Under the pieces are notes generated by a model. That model did not search any database. It worked only from the letters and a program-made list of their open reading frames with translations, and was not told the DNA's origin. A stretch of 64,000 nucleotides of DNA from Lachnospiraceae bacterium (lineage in GTDB: Bacteria; Bacillota; Clostridia; Lachnospirales; Lachnospiraceae): assembly GCA_017427685.1 (NCBI GenBank), contig JAFRSH010000049.1, positions 62,001-126,000 of the forward strand. The letters run 5' to 3'. Numbering within the stretch: the stretch's first letter is position 1; every line of letters starts with the position of its first letter. Of this stretch, positions 22,825 to 31,062 are shown in pieces. The position numbers and the translations under genes are program-made.

Positions 22825-23793
22825 TCAGTGGAACCTGTCTCCGTTTTTCCCGAAACGCCACGCCGCGTCGCCTTCAAGCCTTGCAATGAAATGCTTGTGA
22901 GGATTTTTGAACATTTCGCCCGTCCAGCCCATACGATTGAGCCACGTTCTCATCGCGAATTTTTCGTTTCCGGCGATCATGATCGGATTTTTGACGGCGC
23001 GAATATTTTTTTGAGTAAGCGCGCTGGCGTTCATTGAAAGCACTAACAGGATGTAAGCACGAACGACTCCGGCGCGTAACGTAGGATTGAAAGCCCTAAC
23101 CTCAAGCGTATTTTTGGGTCTTCCTAAAGTTGAGAAAAAGCGGTGCAGGTTCAAAATGTGATAGCGGCTTGAATTGTAGTGCTCCTGCATAGCGTATTCG
23201 GAATTTCTATAACCGTAGTAGCTGTACCACGCATCACGCTGCGCCTCGAAAGTATTTTTGCCCTTGAAAGCATCCACTAAACCCTGATCAAGCGGCTGGC
23301 ACCAACGCATATCGCGATGACCAACGGTGCCGGTTTCGGTTATTCCTAACGACTTACGGATCAAAGCGTCGTTGGAGTAAAACAGGTTTACGAAATTGCG
23401 AACGGATCTGGGGCTGTGCCCCTTGCCGGATACATGAACGTGGATGCCGCAGTTATATTCGGTTCCGGTAACGGCTCCGGCGGCTTTCAGCGCGCGGATC
23501 AAGTTCTGGAGCGTTTCCATATCTTGAGAATAGGTGAGCGGCGGTGTTTCAAGTTCGCAGGACGTATCGCGGCCGCCGGTAGTAAGAATAGAACCGTCGC
23601 TGGCAAATTGCCACTTGCGACCCTGCTGATCGATACAAGCCCAACGGCCATATCCGCCGCCGATATAGGTGGCCTCGCCGCCGATCGTAGCGGCTGCGAC
23701 CCTTGCAGCTGCCTCGCGAGTTATTCCGGTCATTTCGATTTCAACGCCGAACGTTGTATTATTGATTAAATCGATGCTGGGTGTAGTTGACAT
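22825..23793 (-). CDS. Amidoligase-like enzyme (COOH-NH2 ligase)
   Basis: The 322-residue protein starts at ATG 23793 after AGGAGG. FGVEIEMTG (residues 15-23) and GIHVHVSG (116-123) with LEVRAFNP further on are the metal- and ATP-binding landmarks of the Amidoligase_2 family, which has the glutamine-synthetase/carboxylate-amine ligase fold. Members join an amine to a carboxylate at ATP cost, typically making peptide-like amide bonds. The nearby GGCT-like gene suggests a gamma-glutamyl-type product. The target (protein, lipid, cell wall or DNA-linked metabolite) cannot be read from sequence. Confidence 0.88.
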   Translation of the reverse strand: MSTTPSIDLINNTTFGVEIEMTGITREAAARVAAATIGGEATYIGGGYGRWACIDQQGRKWQFASDGSILTTGGRDTSCELETPPLTYSQDMETLQNLIRALKAAGAVTGTEYNCGIHVHVSGKGHSPRSVRNFVNLFYSNDALIRKSLGITETGTVGHRDMRWCQPLDQGLVDAFKGKNTFEAQRDAWYSYYGYRNSEYAMQEHYNSSRYHILNLHRFFSTLGRPKNTLEVRAFNPTLRAGVVRAYILLVLSMNASALTQKNIRAVKNPIMIAGNEKFAMRTWLNRMGWTGEMFKNPHKHFIARLEGDAAWRFGKNGDRFH

Positions 23794-23877
23794 AAGCAAT
23801 CCTCCTTGTTTTTCCGCTTGTTTGCGGTTTCTTGTATTCGGTTTTAAGGTGTACGCTGTACCCCTTGCGCTGATAAC

Positions 23878-23906
23878 ACGATAACTCCGCCGGAAAAGGA
23901 AGTCAA
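23878..23906 (-). promoter_or_regulatory. Leftward promoter of the amidoligase gene
   Basis: Minus strand: TTGACT (23906-23901), 17-nt spacer, TATCGT (23883-23878). A quasi-palindrome with two GTAC words (23848-23864) lies between the promoter and the gene. Confidence 0.6.
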
Positions 23907-23939
23907 GTCTTTTTTTCAAAAAAATTTCTACACCGGATC

Positions 23940-24640
23940 AGCGAAAAGCCTCAAAATCCGGCACGAAACGACCCAAAAAGGAACGACCGACGAAAAGAAC
24001 CGGAGCGAAAACAGGCTCAAAGCCAGAGCGGTCAAGGGGTTGAGCCGGATCGAGCTGTGTCTTTCTTCCTATATACGGCGAAAAACGACATCGGGCTGTG
24101 CCTATAAACGACCCGAACGATCCACCGAACGACCCCGATCTGGGTGACGGACCGCCAAAAAGGACCGCAGGAACGACGGACCCACGCAAGGCACGCCGGA
24201 CCCACGGACGGACCGAACGACCCTGCGCCGACGGCAGGCAGGACGGCAGGCAAGGCAGGCAGGACGCAACGCCGGAACGACCGCAGGACGGCAGGACGGG
24301 CTGTGCCTATACCCACGACGGCAGGCAGGCAAGGCACGACGGCAGGCACGCCGGACGACCCACGCCCCTCGCGCGCGCCATGATGGAAGAAACGCAAAAA
24401 GCTGTCTCGGAACGACCGCCACAACGCCACGCCGGACGGCAGGAACGACCTGCCCGAACGACCCACGCAAGGCAGCTCGACCCACGGCAGGACGGCACGC
24501 AAGGCAAGCTGTGCCGGATCAGCCACGGCGCGACCCTTGAAACGCGGATCAGCGACCGCCCTGAAACCCAGTAAACAAGCGGCCTGTGCCCCTCTCGACC
24601 GAACGCCCGTTCGGGTTATAGGTACTACTGTGCCGCCCCC
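23940..24640. repeat. T-depleted, GC-rich repetitive non-coding region
   Basis: This 700-bp stretch is built from recurring short words on the plus strand, such as GAACGACC (about ten times), CGGCAGG and CCCACG. From 24121 to 24540 only about 5% of bases are T, and 24181-24300 has a single T. Long open frames exist in several frames only because stop codons need T; their translations are low-complexity. It lies immediately before the packaging genes of a lambda-type phage, where cos would be expected. Several of its few Ts are inside the word TGTGCC. Confidence 0.7.
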
Positions 24641-24729
24641 TCCCATGCGGGGCGGCGAGACCCCGATGTTTTTGGGGGTAAAACTCGAAAAAAATCGACC
24701 ATTTCGTTACGCATTACAGCCGTAGTTGT

Positions 24730-24749
24730 ACTACCGTTATAGCCGTAGA
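24730..24749. promoter_or_regulatory. Degenerate copy of the cassette operator
   Basis: ACTACCGTTATAGCCGTAGA matches the perfect operator at 21270 with three changes. A further half-site CCGTAGT is at 24718-24724. It may extend HTH control to the late-region border. Confidence 0.45.
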
Positions 24750-24820
24750 GCCTTGAAAACAGGGCGTTCTGGCCGCTTTTTCAGAAAAATAAAAAAGGAA
24801 CACAAAGGAACATTCACTTA

Positions 24821-24829
24821 TGCTAAAAT
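24821..24829 (+). promoter_or_regulatory. Extended -10 promoter before the packaging module
   Basis: TGC-TAAAAT (24821-24829) is an extended -10 without an obvious -35, a form often used by activator-dependent phage late promoters. Transcription would start near 24836. Confidence 0.5.
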
Positions 24830-24835
24830 AGTAGC

Positions 24836-24926
24836 GTGGAAGATTGAGCGAGGACGACGGCACTTACCCATAACAGGCGGCTTATGAAGCGGCCGGGTAA
24901 GACTATGGAGCTTCGCTTTTTCTATT
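24836..24926 (+). ncRNA. Candidate compact RNA or attenuator before the packaging module
   Basis: Three nested stems can form: AGCGAGG (24847-24853) with CTTCGCT (24911-24917), one G-U; TTACCC (24864-24869) with GGGTAA (24895-24900); and GGCGGCTT-ATG-AAGCGGCC (24876-24894) with one G-G mismatch. The outer stem is followed by a T-run (TTTTTCTATTT). With the upstream extended -10 this makes either a roughly 90-nt small RNA or a conditional terminator 20 nt before the start of the methylase gene. No known RNA family was recognised. Confidence 0.5.
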
Positions 24927-24945
24927 TGCATACGGAGGTCAGCCC

Positions 24946-26283
24946 ATGAGAATGGAAAAGCGCAGGCTTTCGGAGCTTACGCCTGCTGACTACAACCCAC
25001 GCAAGGCGCTAACCCCGGAGGACGAGGAGTACCAGAAGATAAAACGAAGCATAGAGAAGTTCGGATATGTTGATCCTATTATCGTAAACGAGGACGGAAC
25101 GATCATAGGCGGCCACCAGCGCCGCACGGTTCTTCTTGATTTAGGTTTCGACGAGGTAGATGTTATCGTTGTTGCCTTGGAGAAGAACGACGAAAAGGCT
25201 CTCAATGTTGCTCTGAACAAGATTTCGGGCGAGTGGGACCAGAAAGCCTTAAAGGACTTGCTTGTAGAGCTTGACCTTTCAGAGTACGATTTCACGCTTA
25301 CGGGCTTTTCCCAGAAAGAGCTTGACGACTTGATAGAATTAACAGACTTTGAAGCAGAGGTTTCAGAGGATGGCTACGATTCAGAGGCGGCATATTCCGA
25401 GAGCAAAGAGACGGAATCCATCGTAAAGCCGGGCGAGGTTTGGCAGCTTGGCAACCACCGGCTCATGTGCGGAGATTCAACGAAGAAAGCGGATGTTCAC
25501 AAACTTCTCGGAGAAGAACGCCTCGACCTTGTTATTACGGATCCTCCGTACAATGTAAACTACGAGGAAAAGGCAGCAGCCTTAAATGAATACCGGCCTA
25601 ACAACAACGGCGCGATGAAGATTGAAAACGACCTGATGGACAAAGGGTCGTTTTATTCTTTCCTGCTTACCGCTTTTCAGAACATGGAGCAGTACATGAG
25701 GGACGGAGCCGCTGTCTACGTGTTCCACGCAGACATCGAAGGCTTAACCTTCCGTAAAGCCTTCGATGATGCAGGGTTACGGCTTTCAGAAGTTCTGATC
25801 TGGGAAAAGAACAACTTCGTTTTAGGAAGGCAGGACTACCAGTGGCGACACGAGCCCATCCTTTACGGATGGAAGGAGGGATCCGGTCATTACTTCGTAA
25901 ACGACCGCACGCAGGACACCGTTATATTAGAGGACGATGTAGACTTTGAGGCCATGAAGAAACCGGAGCTTGTGCAGTATATAAAGGATCTAATCCATAA
26001 GTACGCAGACCAGACAACGGTTATCTTCGAGAAGAAGCCCATGAGCAGTAGCTTACACCCTACCATGAAGCCGCTTGAACTTATAGCGAAGTTCATGAAG
26101 AACAGCAGCAAGCGCGGCTGGAACGTAGGAGATTTCTTCGGAGGTTCAGGATCCACCCTGATGGCAGCGGAGCAGTTGGAAAGAAACGCCTTCCTGATGG
26201 AGTACGACGAACACTACGCTTCCGTAATAGTAAAGCGCTGGGAGGACTTCACCGGGAAGAAAGCAGTAAGAATAGAGGAATAA
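24946..26283 (+). CDS. ParB-domain/DNA methyltransferase fusion
   Basis: The 445-residue protein joins an N-terminal ParB/sulfiredoxin-like domain (about 1-110, with GYVDPIIVNEDGTIIGGHQR) to an N6-adenine/N4-cytosine methyltransferase. Catalytic DPPY lies at residues 198-201 and the SAM-binding FGGSGST near 397. DPPY before the SAM motif is the beta-class order. Many Clostridia phages carry this fusion just before terminase. It likely protects or marks phage DNA, possibly coupled to packaging. Confidence 0.92.
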   Translation: MRMEKRRLSELTPADYNPRKALTPEDEEYQKIKRSIEKFGYVDPIIVNEDGTIIGGHQRRTVLLDLGFDEVDVIVVALEKNDEKALNVALNKISGEWDQKALKDLLVELDLSEYDFTLTGFSQKELDDLIELTDFEAEVSEDGYDSEAAYSESKETESIVKPGEVWQLGNHRLMCGDSTKKADVHKLLGEERLDLVITDPPYNVNYEEKAAALNEYRPNNNGAMKIENDLMDKGSFYSFLLTAFQNMEQYMRDGAAVYVFHADIEGLTFRKAFDDAGLRLSEVLIWEKNNFVLGRQDYQWRHEPILYGWKEGSGHYFVNDRTQDTVILEDDVDFEAMKKPELVQYIKDLIHKYADQTTVIFEKKPMSSSLHPTMKPLELIAKFMKNSSKRGWNVGDFFGGSGSTLMAAEQLERNAFLMEYDEHYASVIVKRWEDFTGKKAVRIEE

Positions 26284-26287
26284 CGAT

Positions 26288-26875
26288 ATGGCAGACGAAC
26301 AGGAATCGAAGGGTTATGCCAGCAAAGACACAATCTGCCGCCTGTTCGGTTTGTCCGGACGACGGATAGAACAGCTTGTAGCGGATGGCATCATAGACAG
26401 AGTAAAGACAAAAAGCGGCGAGGTTCGGTTTGAGCTTGCGCCTACGATACAAAAATACGTTAAGTATCTTTCAGACAAGGCTTACGGCCGTGAGCGTTCA
26501 GATAAAGAAGCAGAGCTAAAAGAACAGAAGCTCCGGGCAGACGTAGCCCTGAAAGAATCACAAGGCGAACTTCACCGCCTGCGCACAGAGATCGCGCAGG
26601 GTAATTACATATCGGTTGAAGAAGTTAAGGCGGATTACAGCCGCTTTTTTATTGTCTTTAAGAACTTTGCTCTTTCCATTCCCGGCAAGATGGCAGGGCG
26701 ATTGTCGGGGTTCGTTGATCCCGTAGAAGTACGGGAAATAGAAAACGAGCTGCAGAAAGAGGTTAAGAAACTTCTTTCGGACTTCGTTACGAGGGCGACC
26801 ACCGAAAAGGCGGAGCCAGAAGATGTAACGAAGCCTAAAAAAGTAGGCAGGCCGAGGAAGAATGCCAAGAAATAA
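26288..26875 (+). CDS. Terminase small subunit, Nu1-like
   Basis: The 195-residue protein has an N-terminal winged HTH (SKDTICRLFGLSGRRIEQLV) for cos/pac recognition, a central coiled coil (KEAELKEQKLRADVALKESQ) for oligomerisation and a basic tail (KKVGRPRKNAKK). This is the Nu1/DUF1441 layout. It overlaps the large subunit start. Confidence 0.85.
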   Translation: MADEQESKGYASKDTICRLFGLSGRRIEQLVADGIIDRVKTKSGEVRFELAPTIQKYVKYLSDKAYGRERSDKEAELKEQKLRADVALKESQGELHRLRTEIAQGNYISVEEVKADYSRFFIVFKNFALSIPGKMAGRLSGFVDPVEVREIENELQKEVKKLLSDFVTRATTEKAEPEDVTKPKKVGRPRKNAKK

Positions 26876-28706
26876 GTTTACCGTCAAGCAATATCAGTAC
26901 GAAGCCCTGCAGCTTCTTTGTCCGCCCGAACAGTTATCTGTTTCAGAGTGGGCGGAGGAGTACAGAATACTTGATGCAAAATCAGCGGCCATGCCGGGAG
27001 CATGGAGCAACAGCGTAACGCCTTACCTTGTAGGCGTTATGGACGAGTTCAACAACTACGAGACAGAGGAGATAATCTTCTGCAAGCCGACCCAGATCGG
27101 AGGCACGGAAGCCTTACAGAACATGATCGGCTACATAGTTATGCAGGACCCGTCCCCTACTATGATAGTTTACCCCACGGACACACTGGCGAAGTCCGTT
27201 TCGGAGAACCGCTTACAGCCGATGCTTAAAGCGACACCCGAGATAAAACGTAAATTCGATGAGAATTCCTCCTTACTGGAATTGCAGTTCGAGGGGATGT
27301 ATCTTTCACTTGTTGGAAGCAACTCCCCTTCCGGACTTGCCAGCAAGCCTATACGCTTTCTGATGATGGACGAGGTAGACAAGTACCCCGGAGCATCAAA
27401 CAAGGAAGCGGATCCGATAAAGCTCGCAAGAGAGCGTACAAAAACCTTCCATAACCGGAAGATATACATAACTTCAACGCCCACATTAAAAACAGGGCAT
27501 ATATGGCAAGCCAAAGAAGGCGCGGACATTGAAAAGCACTATTTCGTGCCTTGTCCGCACTGCGGCGAGTATATAGAGTTCGCGTTCTCGAACATTCGCT
27601 TTCCGAAAGACGAGGGTATGAGCTACGCAGACCGCGCAGAGCTTGCCGCTTATGTGTGTCAGAAATGCGGCGGCATCATAACCGATAACGACAAGCACAA
27701 TATGCTCCGTTTAGGCGAGTGGCGCACCGTAAGACACAATACGAAATACGCAAGAAAAGTAGCGTTCTGGCTAAACACCTTGTACTCGCCGTTCGTTCGG
27801 TGGGCGCAGATCGCGAAAGAGTTCTTAACCAGTAAGGACGATCCTGAAGAATTTCAGAACTTCGTAAACTCATGGCTTGCGGAGCCGTGGGAAGATACGA
27901 AGCTAAAGACGAGTTCCGATCTTGTACTTGAAAGACAGACGGAGCTCCCGGCGCTTACCGTTCCTTCATGGACGAAGATGCTTACGGCAGGGGTTGACGT
28001 TCAGGAATCTTCGCTTTACTGGAGTATAAGGGCGTGGGGCGATTACCTTACAAGCCAGAACATAGCACACGGGCAGGCCTTATCATTCGGAGAGATAGAC
28101 AGGGTTATGAACCTTGAATATTACACCGAGGAAGGTGTGCCTTTTATTGTTCGACTGTGTCTCGTGGATTCAGGAGACCAGACCGACGAGGTTTACGATT
28201 TCTGCGTACTTCATTCAGACTGGGCGCTGCCCGTAAAAGGTTCAAGCCACGCGCAACTGTCTCACTACAAGCTATCGAAGATAAACAGGGAAGGCAGCAG
28301 CGCAAACGGTATGACGCTTGTCCTTGTAGACGGCGGCAAGTACAAAGACATGATCGCCGGAAGAATGCAGAAGCCAAACGGTAAAGGTTCATGGATGGTT
28401 TACGAGGGCTGCGACGAGGAATACGCCCAGCAGGTAACGGCAGAGCACAAGGTCAACGTTAAGAAGAACGGCGTTGTAAGGCAGGAATGGACCCCGAAGC
28501 ATAGTCACGCGGATAACCACTACCTCGATACCGAGGTTTACGCGCTTGCGGCGGCCGACATTTTAGGCGTAAGAACCTTGCACCTGCAGAACGAAGAAGT
28601 TCCTGACAGGCAGAATATACCGGAGAAAGTACCGGAATCAAAAGAAGAACAGTGGATAAAAGCGAACGAGGACTGGATTCAGAAAGGAGGCGGCTATGGC
28701 GGATAA
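26862..28706 (+). CDS. Terminase large subunit, GpA-like
   Basis: The 614-residue packaging ATPase/nuclease has the lambda GpA features: CKPTQIGGTE near residue 77 (deviant Walker A), LMMDEVDKYPGA (Walker B) near 167, a CPHCGEY zinc-like motif near 228 with a second CQKCGG, and a C-terminal nuclease domain. Lambda-type terminases usually cut at cos, so this phage probably has cohesive ends. Confidence 0.93.
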   Translation: MPRNKFTVKQYQYEALQLLCPPEQLSVSEWAEEYRILDAKSAAMPGAWSNSVTPYLVGVMDEFNNYETEEIIFCKPTQIGGTEALQNMIGYIVMQDPSPTMIVYPTDTLAKSVSENRLQPMLKATPEIKRKFDENSSLLELQFEGMYLSLVGSNSPSGLASKPIRFLMMDEVDKYPGASNKEADPIKLARERTKTFHNRKIYITSTPTLKTGHIWQAKEGADIEKHYFVPCPHCGEYIEFAFSNIRFPKDEGMSYADRAELAAYVCQKCGGIITDNDKHNMLRLGEWRTVRHNTKYARKVAFWLNTLYSPFVRWAQIAKEFLTSKDDPEEFQNFVNSWLAEPWEDTKLKTSSDLVLERQTELPALTVPSWTKMLTAGVDVQESSLYWSIRAWGDYLTSQNIAHGQALSFGEIDRVMNLEYYTEEGVPFIVRLCLVDSGDQTDEVYDFCVLHSDWALPVKGSSHAQLSHYKLSKINREGSSANGMTLVLVDGGKYKDMIAGRMQKPNGKGSWMVYEGCDEEYAQQVTAEHKVNVKKNGVVRQEWTPKHSHADNHYLDTEVYALAAADILGVRTLHLQNEEVPDRQNIPEKVPESKEEQWIKANEDWIQKGGGYGG

Positions 28707-28974
28707 CGAGAACGTACAGCAGACCCCGGAGCCCACACCGGCACCGACACCTGCTATTCCCACCACTACAAAAGAAATGCTTGAAAGCGTAAACGCCGCC
28801 ATATACGCGGTTGCCGTAGGAGGCCAGAGCTACAAAATAGGATCCCGTTCTTTAACAAGAGCGGACCTAAAACAGCTATATGCTATAAGAAACGACCTTA
28901 TGGCGCAGGAAGCAGCGGAGAACTCGTCGGGCTTGCTTGACGATTGCTACGTTGCAGTATTTGACGGGAGGTAA
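28696..28974 (+). CDS. GpW-like head-tail connector protein
   Basis: The 92-residue protein has a Pro-rich N-terminus and a small domain with GGQSYKIGSRSLTRADLKQL, resembling lambda GpW and related head-completion proteins. It sits between terminase and portal, the lambda position. Confidence 0.75.
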   Translation: MADNENVQQTPEPTPAPTPAIPTTTKEMLESVNAAIYAVAVGGQSYKIGSRSLTRADLKQLYAIRNDLMAQEAAENSSGLLDDCYVAVFDGR

Positions 28975-28979
28975 GCGAG

Positions 28980-30455
28980 ATGGGATTTATTGACAGTATT
29001 GTCGCTGCCTTTAGTCCGGAAGCGGCATACAGGCGCGAGGCATACCGCAGAGCATACGAGGAGTTAAGGAACTACGATGCCGGAGGTTTTGACAGGCCAA
29101 ACCAGAACTGGAGAGTCGGAAACCAGAGCGCAGAAGTAACGGACCGGTACAGCAGAGACGAAGTAAAGGCCAGAGCCCGAGACCTTGAACGGAATTCAGA
29201 CATAATGAACTCCGTTGTAGGAGCCTTCAAAAGAAACGTAGTAGGATCCGGATTTTCCATTCAGGCAAAGACCGAGGAGCCGGATCTGAACAAGCAGATC
29301 GAGAAGGCATGGAAGCGCTGGTGCAAGAAACAGAACTGCGACGTTACCGGAACGCAGAGCTTAAACCAGATTATAAGAATGGCGGTTGAGCGCAAGAAGG
29401 TAGACGGCGGCATCTTATTTGTAAAGCGGTACACAAAGGACGGTTTCGTGCCGTTCAAGCTGCAGATGATCGAGGTTGATGAGCTCGACAAATATGCAAC
29501 CGAGCCTAAAGAAGTAGGCAATAAGGTTGTAGGTGGCATTGAGTACAACAGCTATAACAAACCGGTCGGCTACTTTATCAGGCAGTACGACATTGACGGC
29601 TATTCTTTACGGGATCCGGTTTATGTTGAGGCTAAAGACGTAATATTCTACTTCACCAAAAAGAGACCGACGCAGCTCCGAGAGATGAGCGACATGGCGG
29701 CAACGATAACGAGAGTAAGAGACGTTAACGAGTTCATGATGGCTGTGTCCGTTAAGGAGAGAATAGAAGCCTGTCTTTCAGTATTCATTAAGCGCAGCAT
29801 ACCGACGCAGGGAATCGGAAGGCAGAACGGAGCGACAGACAGGACTTCATACGAAGGTAAGCTGCTTTCGCCCGGTATGATCAAAGAGCTTAACGCCGGA
29901 GACGAGATACAGGTTGTAAACCCTGCCGGACAGGGCGCAGACGCTACGAGTTTTACAAAGCTCCAGCAAAGGCTAATCGGAGCCGGACAGGGCATCAGCT
30001 ACGAGGCTACAAGCCGAGACATGAGCGAGGCTACTTATTCCTCCGCAAGACAGGGCATGATCGAGGACGACCTTACTTACGGAGAGGAGAAGGAGCTTCT
30101 TATTGAGGTGCTGGATGAGATATATGAAACCTTCGTTATTTCAGCCGTTCTTTGCGGCGCTATTAGTATTCCCAGTTTCTGGGATGAGAAGGAACGTTAT
30201 CTTTCCCACGACTGGACGCAGGAGCCTAAACCGTGGATCGATCCCCAGAAGGAATCGAACGCGAATAAGACGGCACTTGCTACCGGACAAAAGACCTTTA
30301 AGCAGATAGCCGCCGAGAACGGACGCGACTGGCGCGATCAGGTAGACGACATCGCAGAGGTAATAGAGTACGCCAGAGAAAAGGGCGTAAATATGGAAAA
30401 CATACTTTTCGGGATTAAGGAGGAAACGGATGAACGACGAGAAGATGATGAGTAG
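28980..30455 (+). CDS. Portal protein, lambda GpB-like
   Basis: The 491-residue protein fits the phage_portal_2 family: ARDLERNSDIMNSVVGAFKR near the N-terminus, IEVDELDKY and ATSRDMSEATYSSARQG in the body. It forms the dodecameric ring through which DNA enters and leaves the head. The stop overlaps the protease start by 26 nt. Confidence 0.92.
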   Translation: MGFIDSIVAAFSPEAAYRREAYRRAYEELRNYDAGGFDRPNQNWRVGNQSAEVTDRYSRDEVKARARDLERNSDIMNSVVGAFKRNVVGSGFSIQAKTEEPDLNKQIEKAWKRWCKKQNCDVTGTQSLNQIIRMAVERKKVDGGILFVKRYTKDGFVPFKLQMIEVDELDKYATEPKEVGNKVVGGIEYNSYNKPVGYFIRQYDIDGYSLRDPVYVEAKDVIFYFTKKRPTQLREMSDMAATITRVRDVNEFMMAVSVKERIEACLSVFIKRSIPTQGIGRQNGATDRTSYEGKLLSPGMIKELNAGDEIQVVNPAGQGADATSFTKLQQRLIGAGQGISYEATSRDMSEATYSSARQGMIEDDLTYGEEKELLIEVLDEIYETFVISAVLCGAISIPSFWDEKERYLSHDWTQEPKPWIDPQKESNANKTALATGQKTFKQIAAENGRDWRDQVDDIAEVIEYAREKGVNMENILFGIKEETDERREDDE

Positions 30456-31062
30456 GGAAACCGAACGCAGCGGCACATTACAGCGTTTCCTTACCGATTG
30501 CTCGATAAGGGCGGTTGAGGGCGAAGGAAACGGAAGAAAGTTTACGCTTTCTTTCAGCTCCGAGGAACCTTACGACAGATGGTGGGGAACAGAGATTCTT
30601 TCGCACGACGAAGGAGCTGTAGACCTTACCAGATTAAACACGATCGGCTGTGTTCTTTATAACCATAACCGGGATAAGGTTATCGGTAAGATTCTTTCAG
30701 CAAAGATCGAGGGCAGCAGAGGTATTGCGGAGATCGAGTTTGACGAGGACGCAGAATCAGATGTTGTCTATCAGAAAGTAGCGAGCGGCACCTTAAAGGG
30801 TGTGTCCGTAGGTTATATGGTTGAGGTTTGGGAGGACGTAGCGGCAAACAAGAAGTCGAGCGATGGAAGGTTTACCGGACCCTGCAGCATAGCCACCAAG
30901 TGGACACCTTACGAGGTTTCGATCGTTAGCGTTCCGGCGGATCCGACAGTAGGAGTCGGAAGAAATCACGAGCCGGAGAACAGGGGAGTAAGCGGCTTTT
31001 ACTACAACGAAAAGCAGCTCCAAATAAACACTAATTTACTCAAGGAGGTAAAAGAGCAATGA
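30430..31062 (+). CDS. Prohead maturation protease
   Basis: The 210-residue protein is a caudovirus prohead protease. The probable catalytic pair is His in LYNHNRDKVIG (near residue 78) and Ser in LKGVSVGYMVE (near 126). It cleaves capsid precursors during head maturation. It overlaps the capsid gene by 4 nt, a typical order. Confidence 0.9.
   Translation: MNDEKMMSRETERSGTLQRFLTDCSIRAVEGEGNGRKFTLSFSSEEPYDRWWGTEILSHDEGAVDLTRLNTIGCVLYNHNRDKVIGKILSAKIEGSRGIAEIEFDEDAESDVVYQKVASGTLKGVSVGYMVEVWEDVAANKKSSDGRFTGPCSIATKWTPYEVSIVSVPADPTVGVGRNHEPENRGVSGFYYNEKQLQINTNLLKEVKEQ

Noticed and set aside
24032..24646. Long open frames on both strands
   Set aside because: They exist because the region has almost no T, so stop codons cannot occur in some frames; translations are low-complexity with no ribosome sites.
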